Origin: Campylobacter concisus
GTDB lineage: Bacteria; Campylobacterota; Campylobacteria; Campylobacterales; Campylobacteraceae
Assembly (NCBI RefSeq): GCF_003048405.1
Contig: NZ_PIQS01000004.1
Coordinates: 88,138-152,137 of the forward strand
Direction: 5' to 3'
Length of the DNA stretch: 64,000 bases
Positions 18,540-27,386 of the stretch are shown one piece after another (the first letter of the stretch is position 1; the number at the start of each line of letters is the position of its first letter). Position numbers and translations under genes: made by a program. The notes below the pieces were generated by a model, which did not search any database, was not told the origin of the DNA, and saw only the letters and a list, made by a program, of their open reading frames with translations.

Positions 18540-19662
18540 GAGTTTTAGAAATTTCTTTTACTTTGCTGCAGATGTATTGCACCTCTTCGTCACTCAAACT
18601 ATGATAAATAGGCAGTGACAACACTTGCTGATAATTTTTTAAAGCATTTGGAAAATCATTTACTTTAAGTGAGTATTTGTTTTTGTAATAGCTTAGTAAA
18701 TGTATCGGTATGTAGTGCAATGATGTGTGAATGCCATGCTCCAAAAGCTCTCTAGCAAAGCCATCACGATTTTTGTTTATCTTAATAATATACTGAGTAT
18801 AAATGTGCTCGCGTTTTTTGACAGGGATTGTTATATTGTGGCACTCGCCAAGCTCTTTATCATAAATTCTTGCGATCTCTTGTCTTCTTTGTATGAGCTT
18901 ATCTGTTCTTTCTAGCTGCGCAATAGAAAATGCTGCATTTATCGAGTTTATATCATACTTTAAGCCAATATCTACGACATCATAAATATAACTCAAGCTA
19001 CCGAATTTATCAATGCCATTTACAAGAGCATAGTTGCTAAGCAGTTTTGCTCTTTTATAAATTTCCTCATCATTTGTCGTAAAAAATCCAACCGTTGATA
19101 TAGGATTTTGCACACGCGAATGTGTTTGAAAGCACGATAAAAAAGAGTCTGAACCAACTTTTTTGCCATTGTATGTTAGTCCCATACCACGATTTGCATC
19201 ATCTAAAATTTTTACACCGTATTTCTCACAAACCGCCGTTATTTCGTCCATCCTAGCACTTTGACCTGCGATATGAGAGATAAAAGCACATTTTAATTTT
19301 TTGTGATTTTGCTCTTTTAGCACTTTCTCAAGGGCATCTGGGCAGATGTTAAAATCTTCTTCATCAACATCCACAAAAATAGGCTCAGCATCAAAATGTC
19401 TAACAGCTTGTGCAATGCTAGGAAAGGCATTTATGGAGCAAATGACCTTATCTCCGCGTTTAGTGTCAAGCGCGCTTAGTGCCAAGTGGTGTGCAGCTGC
19501 GATATTATTTGTGGTAACTACAAATTTTGCACCAAAATACTCTTTTAACTTCTCTTCAAATCTAGCAACGATATTAGTAGTATTTTCAGAGTGCAAAGCC
19601 TCCTCAATAAGCTCACTTTCACGCTCAGTGATAGTTGGTCTATAAAACGGAATCTCTCTCAT
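18532..19662 (-). CDS. DegT/DnrJ/EryC1 family protein apparently lacking the PLP lysine
   Basis: 376 aa, clear fold-type I sugar-aminotransferase family (start [20 protein letters not shown], middle [20 protein letters not shown]). Normal members bind PLP through Lys in a segment such as SFHxxKNITTGEGG. Here the aligned stretch reads [20 protein letters not shown], with no lysine, while the Asp pair that meets the PLP ring nitrogen (KILDDANRG, residues 154-155) is kept. It could act like ColD, where His replaces Lys, or be a non-catalytic relative. It lies between nadE and lpxK and overlaps lpxK, suggesting a link to cell-surface sugar synthesis. Confidence 0.82.
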   Translation of the reverse strand: MREIPFYRPTITERESELIEEALHSENTTNIVARFEEKLKEYFGAKFVVTTNNIAAAHHLALSALDTKRGDKVICSINAFPSIAQAVRHFDAEPIFVDVDEEDFNICPDALEKVLKEQNHKKLKCAFISHIAGQSARMDEITAVCEKYGVKILDDANRGMGLTYNGKKVGSDSFLSCFQTHSRVQNPISTVGFFTTNDEEIYKRAKLLSNYALVNGIDKFGSLSYIYDVVDIGLKYDINSINAAFSIAQLERTDKLIQRRQEIARIYDKELGECHNITIPVKKREHIYTQYIIKINKNRDGFARELLEHGIHTSLHYIPIHLLSYYKNKYSLKVNDFPNALKNYQQVLSLPIYHSLSDEEVQYICSKVKEISKTRV

Positions 19663-19672
19663 CTTTAATCCT

Positions 19673-20410
19673 TTAAATTTTCACTATCAACGGCATTTGT
19701 CGTTTAAACCTGTTTGAAACAACTCTATTTTCTATATCCGATACTGCTTTTAATCCGAACTTTTTGATGACTTGCTCCTTGTTATTTTCTAAATTTTCTA
19801 AAATCTCATCAATAACAGCATAACTGTAACCTATGTCGCCTTCGTCACTTTGTCCATCCCACAAATCAGCCGAAGGTGCTTTGTCAATAAAATTTTTATC
19901 AACCCCAAGATGTTTTGCAAATTCAAAAATTTCACTTTTGTAAAGCTCTCCGATAGGATTTATTGCACATGCTAAATCCCCAAATATCGTACCGTATCCA
20001 AGCATAAGCTCACTTTTGTTGCTTGTTCCGATAACTAGAGCGTTTATACTAGATGAATAATCATAAAGCAAGCTCATTCTAACTCTAGCTGCTAAATTCC
20101 CTTTTCTTAAATTGCTTAAATTTATATCTATCGTTTCGTAAAAGGCATTTAAAATACCCTCTATGGATAAAACCTTATATTTTATGTTTAATTTTTCGCA
20201 TAAATTTAAGGCATCGTCCATATTTTGTCTGTTTGATGATGCTGTTGGCATGATGAGTGCATGAGTTTCATTTGGTTTTGCTCTTGCACACAAAGTCGCT
20301 ACTACAGCAGAATCAATACCTCCACTAACACCCAACAACAAATTTTTATCTTTAGTTTTATCTTTTAAGCTAAAAACTAAAGATTCTTCGATCCTTTGAT
20401 ACTCCTTCAT
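19673..20410 (-). CDS. nadE: NAD+ synthetase (ammonia/glutamine-dependent)
   Basis: Makes NAD from nicotinic acid adenine dinucleotide. LLGVSGGIDSAVVATLC is the PP-loop, and GTSNKSELMLGYGTIFGDLA and PSADLWDGQSDEGDIG are NadE motifs. About 245 aa, without a glutaminase domain, so ammonia is the likely donor. I choose the ATG at 20410 (MKEYQRIEE), preceded by AAAGGAAGA, over a TTG 33 nt upstream. First gene of the nadE-degT-lpxK and cutA-thrC-kdsB run. Confidence 0.95.
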   Translation of the reverse strand: MKEYQRIEESLVFSLKDKTKDKNLLLGVSGGIDSAVVATLCARAKPNETHALIMPTASSNRQNMDDALNLCEKLNIKYKVLSIEGILNAFYETIDINLSNLRKGNLAARVRMSLLYDYSSSINALVIGTSNKSELMLGYGTIFGDLACAINPIGELYKSEIFEFAKHLGVDKNFIDKAPSADLWDGQSDEGDIGYSYAVIDEILENLENNKEQVIKKFGLKAVSDIENRVVSNRFKRQMPLIVKI

Positions 20411-20530
20411 TCTTCCTTTGCCTAGATTTGCTTCCTTTTGCAAAAATTATACTAAGTAAATTTAAAATTTTTCTTTAAGTTTAAGTAAAAAGATGTAAAA
20501 TTTTAAGAAATAATAAATTTAAGGTAAAAA

Positions 20531-21133
20531 ATGAGAGTAATACACAAAAGTTTTGGAGATTTTGACACTAATTGTTACATCGTTACAAAAAATAGCTCAT
20601 CTATAGTGATAGATCCGGGAGATGGGGCAAAAGAATGGGTTTTGCAAAATGCTAAAAATTTAAAAGTCATCCTTTGCACTCACGGGCATTTTGATCATAT
20701 TTACGACGTGAGCGAGCTAAAAAATGAGCTAGAAATTCCAGTTTATATTAATAAATTTGATGCTTTCATGTGCGAGAGTGATATTTTTGGTTATATGAAA
20801 AGTACTTTTACTCCGGATGTTTTAGTTGATAATGATGAAAATTTTAACATTGATGATTTTTGCATCAAATTTCATCATTTCCCAGGACATACGCCAGGTT
20901 GCTCGATGATAGAGATAGATGACATGATGTTTAGTGGAGATTTTTTATTTAAAGGAAGTATAGGACGCTGGGATTTTCCTTTTTCAGATAAAAATGAAAT
21001 GTTAAAAAGTCTAGGAAAATGTAAAAATTTAAAAGGTAACTTCACGCTTTATCCAGGACACGGAGAAGGCAGTACACTAGAGGCTGAGCAAAACAATATT
21101 GGTTATTGGATAGATATAGTAAAAAATAGCTAA
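20531..21133 (+). CDS. Metallo-beta-lactamase-fold hydrolase (glyoxalase II-like)
   Basis: 200 aa. Zinc-binding THGHFDHIYDV (HxHxDH) near residue 57, HHFPGHTPGCSMI, MFSGDFLF and LYPGHGEGSTLEAE give the complete ligand set. Members of this length include persulfide dioxygenases and glyoxalase II-like thioesterases; the substrate is not decided by sequence. Divergent from nadE, as Cj0809c is from nadE in C. jejuni. Confidence 0.9.
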   Translation: MRVIHKSFGDFDTNCYIVTKNSSSIVIDPGDGAKEWVLQNAKNLKVILCTHGHFDHIYDVSELKNELEIPVYINKFDAFMCESDIFGYMKSTFTPDVLVDNDENFNIDDFCIKFHHFPGHTPGCSMIEIDDMMFSGDFLFKGSIGRWDFPFSDKNEMLKSLGKCKNLKGNFTLYPGHGEGSTLEAEQNNIGYWIDIVKNS

Positions 21134-21278
21134 AAATTTTTGGTGATATTAATTTCAAGTTTCAAGCTTCTAAAGTGCACTTAATCACTATTAAAAATTT
21201 ATATTTTTTATAAAACTAAAAGTCAATCAAAAAAGATAGAGAAATTTTGTATGGGGGTCTATTTTAAATTTTGAAAAG

Positions 21279-21302
21279 GTCCGAGCGAAAGCTCGCTCGG
21301 AC
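21279..21302 (-). terminator. Terminator of the major porin gene
   Basis: Perfect 10 bp stem GTCCGAGCGA / TCGCTCGGAC with a four-base loop. On the minus strand CTTTTCAAAATTT follows. It lies 8 nt after the porin stop. Confidence 0.88.
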
Positions 21303-21309
21303 AAAGGTT

Positions 21310-22557
21310 TTAGAAGCTATATTTTGCTTCAAATCTTATACGATTTTGTTTAAAGCTTTCGCTATCTTTTTTATCTTTAGCAGCTGCATACCAAGTTAGG
21401 AAATTAAGTTTTTTGCTATATTTGTAGCTAGCTTGTGCATACCACTCATTTCTTTTTGCTCTCTCTTTATCAAGAGCATAACTTGTTCCTTTACCTTGAG
21501 TATAGCCAGCACCAAGACCAAATTTATCTATATCATATCCAGCATTAACAAACCAGTAATCGTTGTCACCTTTGATATTATTGTAGTATTGTTTGCTACC
21601 ACTCATTACACCATTTAATATTTTAGCTGGGTTGATTAGCTGACCATTTGCATCGATTGATGTAAATGCGATTTTACCGCTATTTCTAGCATCATTATCT
21701 TTATTTTTAGCGTCAAATTCTAAATAACCAGCATTAAATTTAGCACCAAATAGTTTTGTTCCAGCTTGAACAGCCCAAAAGTCAGCATCAGTTACTTTTT
21801 TGTGATCTGAATCACTATAAACATATTGACCTTTTAGGTTTAGGTTTATATCGTCAGTTACATTAAAGCTAAATGCTGCTTCAGCACCATAAAGTGTTGC
21901 TATTTCTTGTAGATTTGCAATAGCTACCTTAAACGATACTGGGTCATAGCTACCAACTGCACCTAAATAATAGAGGTTAGCAGGAGCGTCATGGAATTTT
22001 GTACCATTCGTTACTTCTTTTAGGAAAGGTCCATCTACTTCATCACTATTGTTTTCTATGGCATCATAAGCAGCAGCTGTTAAAGTAAGGCCAGACACAT
22101 CTGTACTTACAGCTTTTAGACCAGTAGCTGCTATATCACCATCATCATAGAAAGTTTTGATAAGTTGTTTACCTGCTGTAATAGTAGTGTTAGATACTTT
22201 GTATCCTAGATACATCTCATATACACCAAAAGAATTTGTTGTATTTGTTTTATCTGTACCAGTTGCTACTTTATCGCCTGAATCATCAGTAGCAGCATAT
22301 CTTAGTGTCAATACACCAAAGAAATTATCATCAATAGCGGCTTTAAATGATGTTTGCATTCTAAAAGCATGGCCTGCATTATTACCCTTTACAGTACCAG
22401 CTGTAGTTTTCTTAGTGCTATCATTTGTATAACGATATCTTGCAAATCCTGAAAGATCTACATTTTTTATAGCTTCTTCAAGTGGAGTTGCACTTGCAAC
22501 GCTTGAAAATGCACCTAAAGCAACCAAAGCAGCTAAGCTAACTTTTGTAATTTTCAT
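21310..22557 (-). CDS. porA: Major outer membrane porin (Campylobacter MOMP)
   Basis: 415 aa outer-membrane beta-barrel porin. Signal peptide MKITKVSLAALVALGAFSSV ending at ASA, then TPLEEAIKNVDLSGFARYRY, the standard start of mature Campylobacter MOMP, alternating beta strands, and a C-terminal FEAKYSF with terminal Phe for BAM recognition. AAGGAG precedes the ATG; a strong hairpin terminator follows. Probably one of the most highly expressed genes in the window. Confidence 0.95.
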   Translation of the reverse strand: MKITKVSLAALVALGAFSSVASATPLEEAIKNVDLSGFARYRYTNDSTKKTTAGTVKGNNAGHAFRMQTSFKAAIDDNFFGVLTLRYAATDDSGDKVATGTDKTNTTNSFGVYEMYLGYKVSNTTITAGKQLIKTFYDDGDIAATGLKAVSTDVSGLTLTAAAYDAIENNSDEVDGPFLKEVTNGTKFHDAPANLYYLGAVGSYDPVSFKVAIANLQEIATLYGAEAAFSFNVTDDINLNLKGQYVYSDSDHKKVTDADFWAVQAGTKLFGAKFNAGYLEFDAKNKDNDARNSGKIAFTSIDANGQLINPAKILNGVMSGSKQYYNNIKGDNDYWFVNAGYDIDKFGLGAGYTQGKGTSYALDKERAKRNEWYAQASYKYSKKLNFLTWYAAAKDKKDSESFKQNRIRFEAKYSF

Positions 22558-22592
22558 CTAAATCTCCTTTTGATAAAAAGTTTTGAAAGGAT

Positions 22593-22601
22593 ATTATCAT
22601 A
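22593..22601 (-). promoter_or_regulatory. Candidate -10 region of the porin promoter
   Basis: On the minus strand TATGATAAT lies 36 nt before the porin ATG, inside an AT-rich region with T runs, as is usual for Campylobacter sigma-70 promoters. AAGGAG at about 22564-22569 is the ribosome site. No other element was seen in the 195 bp gap. Confidence 0.4.
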
Positions 22602-22752
22602 GAAAATTAATTTTATTGCTTAATTTTTCTTAAAAATTTAAAAAATGTTACCAATTATTTACCAAAATAGGATAATGAGATAAAGATTGTCTTTTTAAAA
22701 TTTCACTTTATTTGGGAGTAATTGCAAGAAAATCAAAAATTTTTACTTACTT

Positions 22753-23286
22753 TTAGCTATTATCTTTAGCTTCTTCTCGTTCTTTTTTCTGCCTTATAGC
22801 AGCTTCTTTTTGGATATTTTTTTGTTGAGCCAAGAAGATATGCTCTTCAAGTGTGACAAGTTGAAATATTCCTTCAAAAATTTTTATATCTTTAACATAT
22901 CCAAGCACTTTCACTTCTCTTTTTCTGCTCTCTTCAAATCTTGCTTGCGCGTCAAATTCCACCACGTCACCAAGCTTTAGCGGTCCAAAGAAATTTATCC
23001 TAGCACCGATACTAACGCAAAATTCTTCATTTATGGCTAAAAGCGCAGCGTGATTTGCCCCCATAAAAACAAACCCACTATGAATAAGCCCCTCGGCGTC
23101 GCACACCATATCATCCGTAGTAAAAAATCTAGTCCTTGCGTGATTTTTTTCAAGTAAAAATGCCGTTCCACTAAAATTTAGCTTTGTAAGTGGAGCAGTT
23201 TTGATCTCGTTTCTTAATGGATTTTCATCTTCTGGTAAGATTATTTGCGACTCATCTCTTACATCATAGATATTTTCTTCTGCCAT
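22753..23286 (-). CDS. Hotdog-fold protein similar to C. jejuni Cj0977
   Basis: 177 aa. The central part (about residues 45-150), with FTTDDMVCDAEGLIHSGFVF, GANHAALLAINEE and VGARINFFGPLK-type strands, fits the hotdog fold of Cj0977 and the acyl-binding domain of FapR. Hotdog thioesterase catalytic residues are not obvious. In C. jejuni Cj0977 is flagella co-regulated and needed for invasion (family knowledge). Here the gene follows cmoB by 8 nt, again as in C. jejuni. The C-terminal 30 residues are charged helix. Ligand unknown. Confidence 0.78.
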   Translation of the reverse strand: MAEENIYDVRDESQIILPEDENPLRNEIKTAPLTKLNFSGTAFLLEKNHARTRFFTTDDMVCDAEGLIHSGFVFMGANHAALLAINEEFCVSIGARINFFGPLKLGDVVEFDAQARFEESRKREVKVLGYVKDIKIFEGIFQLVTLEEHIFLAQQKNIQKEAAIRQKKEREEAKDNS

Positions 23287-23294
23287 TTTTATCC

Positions 23295-24164
23295 TTAAAT
23301 TTTAACTCTAACATATGCTCTTTTTGGCGCTGGGTAGCCCTCGATGGTCTTTGTAATGTCATCTGGGTCTAAGAAATTTCCAAGACTCTCGCCATCTATC
23401 CACTGCGTTTTTCGCTGCTCATTTAGATCAGTCGCCTTTGTCTCGAGTAGGGTAAAATCCCTAAATTTAGCTCTCTCGCACCAGTTTTGAAGTGCCGAGA
23501 GTGTCGGTACAAAGTAGATATTTGGAATTTTTGAGTATCTATCCTTTGGACTTAGCGCAAAATCGCCATCCATATCAATATACATGGTATCTAAAAATAG
23601 CTCTCCTCTAGGATTTAGCGCGGTTTTTAGCTCTTTTAGCATCTTGATAGGATCGCTTCTGTGGTATATCACGCCAAGGCAAAAAATGGTATCAAATTTC
23701 ACTCCAAACTCAGGCAAGTTCTCTACTCCAAGAAGCTCGTAAGCGATATTTGAGCGGATAAATTTATTTAAAAAAGCAAACTGCAAATATGTATGCACGC
23801 TAGGATCAAAGCCAGTTATGCTTTTTGGACCGTACTCAAGCATCTTAAACATATAATATCCATTATTACAACCCACATCAGCCACGCACTTGCTAGCTAA
23901 ATTTAGGTGTGGGGCTAGGATGTTAAATTTAATAAAACTTTGCCACTCGCTATCTATATATATATCATCAAGTAAAAATGGCCCTTTTCGCCAAGGCTTT
24001 AGACTAAGGGCGAGGTTGTAAATTTCATCTTTTTTAGCTTGGTCTAAATTTTTAAATTTTACATTTACGCTGTCAGAGAGGCTAAATTCGCAGTCAAAAT
24101 TTGCTAAATTTTCTATCCTATTATAAATTTGCTTTTGCTGCTCGTTAAATTTGCTAAGATCCAC
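23295..24164 (-). CDS. cmoB: tRNA U34 carboxymethyltransferase
   Basis: 289 aa. Uses carboxy-SAM made by CmoA (also in this window) to form 5-carboxymethoxyuridine at tRNA wobble position 34. SAM-fold motif VADVGCNNGYYMFKML, then ITGFDPSVHTYLQFAF, FDTIFCLGVIYHR and the C-terminal TKTIEGYPAPKRAYVRVK. Shorter than E. coli CmoB (323 aa), as in other epsilonproteobacteria. Starts with GTG, 1 nt after the lipoprotein stop. Confidence 0.94.
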   Translation of the reverse strand: MDLSKFNEQQKQIYNRIENLANFDCEFSLSDSVNVKFKNLDQAKKDEIYNLALSLKPWRKGPFLLDDIYIDSEWQSFIKFNILAPHLNLASKCVADVGCNNGYYMFKMLEYGPKSITGFDPSVHTYLQFAFLNKFIRSNIAYELLGVENLPEFGVKFDTIFCLGVIYHRSDPIKMLKELKTALNPRGELFLDTMYIDMDGDFALSPKDRYSKIPNIYFVPTLSALQNWCERAKFRDFTLLETKATDLNEQRKTQWIDGESLGNFLDPDDITKTIEGYPAPKRAYVRVKI

Positions 24165-24165
24165 G

Positions 24166-24333
24166 CTATTTCCAGTCTACGATGTTGTGCGGACACTCTT
24201 TTTGGTAGGTGCCAGTAGCGTCATAATACTCTTTACAATCATTATAATATTGAGTCGAAACTCCACGCTCATTCATATAAAGACAACCATTGAAAAATAG
24301 CGCTATAAAGCCTAAAAATATAATCTTTTTCAT
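24166..24333 (-). CDS. Small lipoprotein (Cj0978-like)
   Basis: 55 codons from ATG at 24333 to TAG. MKKIIFLGFIALFFNGC is a short lipoprotein signal with Cys17 as the lipidation site, although Phe at -3 is not ideal. The mature part holds two more Cys (NDCKEYYD and QKECPHN). Function unknown. It stands where C. jejuni has Cj0978, and its stop is one base before the cmoB start, so they form one unit. TATGAT at 24346-24351 may be its -10 box. Confidence 0.68.
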   Translation of the reverse strand: MKKIIFLGFIALFFNGCLYMNERGVSTQYYNDCKEYYDATGTYQKECPHNIVDWK

Positions 24334-24427
24334 GTGGCGGATTTTATCATAAATAAAAATTTTATGCTAGAATAGCAAGCAGTTTTAGAGCCAAGTTTGG
24401 CTAATATTAAGCAAAAAAAGGCATTTT

Positions 24428-25507
24428 ATGCAAAGAAGAGATTTTTTTAAATTCAGTAGTTTTTTAGGTGCAGCAAGTCTGCTTCCAAGTGTCACTCTAG
24501 CTAGTGACGAGCCAGCAAGCCCAGTAGTTAGAAATTTCGACGTAAATTTCAAACATCTGCTTCTTGAAAAGGGTAAAAACTCGAGAATTTGGCTGCCACT
24601 TCCGCTAAATACCAGCTATCAGCACCTAACTCAGGACTACGTCATAAACACAACCGCTAAAAACGTCTACATTTCAGATACGCTAATACCAACAATGTAT
24701 GCTGATTTTGAAGAAAACGAGCCAAGACCTATTTTAAATGTGCAGTTTAAAATCCAAACAACAGAGCGTAACACTGACTTTAGCAAGGTAAATTACGATC
24801 CAAACGAGAAGGTAGATCCTGCGATTTTAGAGTATCTAAAACCAACTTCGCACATCCCAACTGATGGTGTCGTAAGAGCAAAAGCACTAGATATAGTTGG
24901 AAATTTAAAGGGCGATTTAGAGCGTGCAAAAGCGATCTACACGTGGGTTGCAAACACTATGCAGCGCGATAACAGCATCCTAGGATGTGGTACGGGCGAC
25001 GTTAGAGCTATACTAGAAAGTGGCAAGCTTGTAGGCAAATGCACCGACATAAACTCGGTTTTTGTGGGGCTTTGCAGATCAGTTGGCATCCCTGCAAGAG
25101 AAATTTTTGGAATTAGAGTTGGTCAGTCTAGATTTTCAGATCAGATGGGTAGTGCAAAAGAAGGCGTCGCTAAAATTTCAGGCGGACAACACTGCAGGGC
25201 CGAGTTTTACCTAAAAGGCTATGGTTGGATACCTGTTGATCCAGCGGACGTCACAAAAGTAAGACTAGGCGAGAAGTTAACAAATGATGACGCCAAGATC
25301 GTAGCTATTAGAGACTATTGCTTTGGCAACTGGGAGATGTGCTGGATAGGCTTTAACTACGGACGTGACTTTATCTTAAAGCCAGAGCCTGAGCAAACTC
25401 CGCTAAATAACTTTGGTTACCCATACGCTGAAGTTGATGGCAACACACAAAACTACTATTCGCCAAAAGAATTTAGCTACGACTACGTATCAACAGAGCT
25501 AAAATGA
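24428..25507 (+). CDS. Tat-exported transglutaminase-like cysteine protease-fold protein
   Basis: 359 aa. The N-terminus RRDFFKFSSFLGAASLL is a twin-arginine signal, so it probably folds in the cytoplasm and acts in the periplasm; TatB and TatC are encoded at 51.6-52.7 kb. The C-terminal half is a transglutaminase-like domain with the Cys in GKCTDINSVFVGLCRSVGIP, His in GGQHCRAEFYLKGYGW and Asp in IPVDPADV. It overlaps the MerT-like gene by 4 nt. A 6 bp hairpin at 24389-24402 lies in the mRNA leader. Substrate unknown; such domains in bacteria are often proteases or amidases. Confidence 0.83.
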   Translation: MQRRDFFKFSSFLGAASLLPSVTLASDEPASPVVRNFDVNFKHLLLEKGKNSRIWLPLPLNTSYQHLTQDYVINTTAKNVYISDTLIPTMYADFEENEPRPILNVQFKIQTTERNTDFSKVNYDPNEKVDPAILEYLKPTSHIPTDGVVRAKALDIVGNLKGDLERAKAIYTWVANTMQRDNSILGCGTGDVRAILESGKLVGKCTDINSVFVGLCRSVGIPAREIFGIRVGQSRFSDQMGSAKEGVAKISGGQHCRAEFYLKGYGWIPVDPADVTKVRLGEKLTNDDAKIVAIRDYCFGNWEMCWIGFNYGRDFILKPEPEQTPLNNFGYPYAEVDGNTQNYYSPKEFSYDYVSTELK

Positions 25508-25827
25508 GAGCCTTTTGGCTGATACTAACATCCATAGGTAGCGCTATCGGCGCTACCTTGTGCTGCTTGCCGGCACTTCTTTTTCTACTTTTTGGTACAT
25601 CTTTTTCATTTCTATCTTGGACACAAAATTTATACGAGTACCGCGTACCTTTAAGCGTCGTGGCCGTCATTTGCTTTGTGATCTCAGGTGTAGCTTTATT
25701 TTACAAGCCAAAAAGCTGTAACCTAAGCTATAAAAAGAAAAAATGGATACTTATATATATACTTTTTGGAGTGATTTTGCTTTTACTCCTTACATATCCG
25801 GAGCTTTTAGGAGAAATTTATGCGTAA
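25504..25827 (+). CDS. MerT-like small membrane transporter
   Basis: 107 aa with three hydrophobic helices (about residues 5-32, 48-66, 80-98). The first holds the vicinal cysteines in GATLCCLPALLFLLFG, the metal-relay feature of MerT. MerT moves Hg(II) from periplasmic MerP into the cytoplasm in mercury resistance operons. Here merA and merR are absent, so mercury detoxification is unlikely; the metal is unknown. It lacks the second Cys pair usual in MerT; a single Cys lies in the loop (KSCNLSY). It overlaps its neighbours by 4 and 8 nt. Confidence 0.72.
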   Translation: MRAFWLILTSIGSAIGATLCCLPALLFLLFGTSFSFLSWTQNLYEYRVPLSVVAVICFVISGVALFYKPKSCNLSYKKKKWILIYILFGVILLLLLTYPELLGEIYA

Positions 25828-26077
25828 AATTTTAGTTTTAACCCTTTTTGCACTTAGTTGCTACGCTGATAAAAAGATAGAAATTTCAGTACCTAGCATG
25901 CACTGTCCGCTTTGCACAGCGATAGTAAGAAAGGCCGCACTTAGCGTTGAGGGCGTAAAAAAGGCAGATGTATCGCTAAAAGAGCGAAAAGCTGTCGTTA
26001 TAGCAGATGATAAGGTCGATGAAAAAGAGCTTTTAAAAGCAGTCGATGCGACTGGCTATAAGGGCGAGATAAAATAA
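25820..26077 (+). CDS. MerP-like periplasmic heavy-metal-binding protein
   Basis: 85 aa. Signal peptide (MRKILVLTLFALSCYA) then one heavy-metal-associated domain with SVPSMHCPLCTAIVRKA, where the two Cys are metal ligands (usual motif GMxCxxC), and VDATGYKGEI near the end. It probably hands metal to the adjacent MerT-like protein. Overlap of 8 nt with that gene and 16 nt before pepD. Confidence 0.82.
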   Translation: MRKILVLTLFALSCYADKKIEISVPSMHCPLCTAIVRKAALSVEGVKKADVSLKERKAVVIADDKVDEKELLKAVDATGYKGEIK

Positions 26078-26093
26078 ATCTACGGAGGCAAAT

Positions 26094-27383
26094 ATGTCAA
26101 ATAGTGAAATTCTAACGAAATTTGAGACACTTGCTGCGATACCACACTGCAGTTATGAGACCGATAAGATGCGTGATTTTCTAGCTAGCTATGCAAAAGA
26201 TAAGGGCTGTGAGGTTACAGTCGATAAATTTGGCAACATTCATGCGTTTAAAGGTAAGCCAAAAATTTGCTTGCAAAGCCACTACGATATGGTCTGCATG
26301 GGCGATGCTCCAAAGATCGAAATAGTTTACGGTGATGATGGCTACATGAGGGCTAAAAAATCATCTTTAGGTGCCGATAACGGCATCGGCGTGGCTATCA
26401 TGATGCAGATGATAAGCGAATTTGACGACATTGAGTGCCTCTTTACAAACAACGAAGAAGTCGGCATGATCGGAGCCACTGGCTTTAGTGGCGAGTTAAA
26501 AGCCGATAAGCTTTTAAATTTAGACAGCGAAGAAGACGACCGCGTCACTATCGGCTGTGCTGGCGGTGTAAATTTATTTGCCACCATCTCACTTAATAGC
26601 AAAAAAATAAAAGAGAGCACGCTTTATGAAGTAAAAGTGAGCGGACTGCCTGGCGGACACTCTGGCAACGAGATACATAAAAATATCCCAAATGCAATCA
26701 AGGTTTTGGCGGCATTTGTGACTAAAAATGGCTGCAAGCTTGTCAAATTTGAAGGTGGCGAGCGAAGCAACTCTATCCCAAGTGGCGCAACCGCACTGGT
26801 TCTAAGCGATAAGGAGCTAAAGAGCGAGTGTGAAAATTTAAGTGTGAAAAAGCTTGGCAAGGGAGATGAAATTTTAGAAAATGGCGAGAAAATTTTAGCT
26901 TTAATTAACTCATTTTCACAAGGCGTAAGAGCCTATAACTGCGAGCTAGGCATACCACAAGATAGCGTAAATCTCTCACTTGTAAAGATCAAAGATGATG
27001 ACATGCTTGAAGTGGAGTTTTTTGCAAGGTCAATGAGCAAAGACGGGCTAAATAGGATGGAATTTGAAATTTCAGAGCTTGCAAAAGCGCTTGGCTTTAG
27101 CGTTATTGCAAAAGATAGAAACCCTGCTTGGAAGCCTATAAATGATAAATTTGCAAATGATATCTTAGAAGAGCTAAAAATTTATAAGCCAAATGTAAGG
27201 ATAACAGCTGTGCATGCTGGACTTGAATGTGGCGTACTTTTGGAGAAAAAAGCGGGTCTTAGTGCTTGCTCAATAGGACCAAATATCCACTCACCTCACT
27301 CAACAAGAGAATGCTGCGAGGTTGAATCTGCGCTTTTTATAGAAAAAGTAGTTCGCGGTATCGTTAAAAAATATAACTCATAA
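26094..27383 (+). CDS. pepD: Aminoacyl-histidine dipeptidase (PepD family)
   Basis: 429 aa M20 metallopeptidase that cleaves Xaa-His and other dipeptides. Metal ligands are seen in LQSHYDMVCMG, LGADNGIGVA and NNEEVGMIGATGF; the C-terminal HAGLECGVL and IGPNIHSPHS complete the site. Somewhat shorter than E. coli PepD (485 aa). Cj0980 holds the same place in C. jejuni. TACGGAGGC precedes the start. A perfect palindrome follows the stop. Confidence 0.93.
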   Translation: MSNSEILTKFETLAAIPHCSYETDKMRDFLASYAKDKGCEVTVDKFGNIHAFKGKPKICLQSHYDMVCMGDAPKIEIVYGDDGYMRAKKSSLGADNGIGVAIMMQMISEFDDIECLFTNNEEVGMIGATGFSGELKADKLLNLDSEEDDRVTIGCAGGVNLFATISLNSKKIKESTLYEVKVSGLPGGHSGNEIHKNIPNAIKVLAAFVTKNGCKLVKFEGGERSNSIPSGATALVLSDKELKSECENLSVKKLGKGDEILENGEKILALINSFSQGVRAYNCELGIPQDSVNLSLVKIKDDDMLEVEFFARSMSKDGLNRMEFEISELAKALGFSVIAKDRNPAWKPINDKFANDILEELKIYKPNVRITAVHAGLECGVLLEKKAGLSACSIGPNIHSPHSTRECCEVESALFIEKVVRGIVKKYNS

Positions 27384-27386
27384 AAA

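Noticed and set aside
25504..26077. Mercury resistance operon
   Set aside because: MerT- and MerP-like genes are present but merA and merR are missing, and the MerT-like protein has only one Cys pair.
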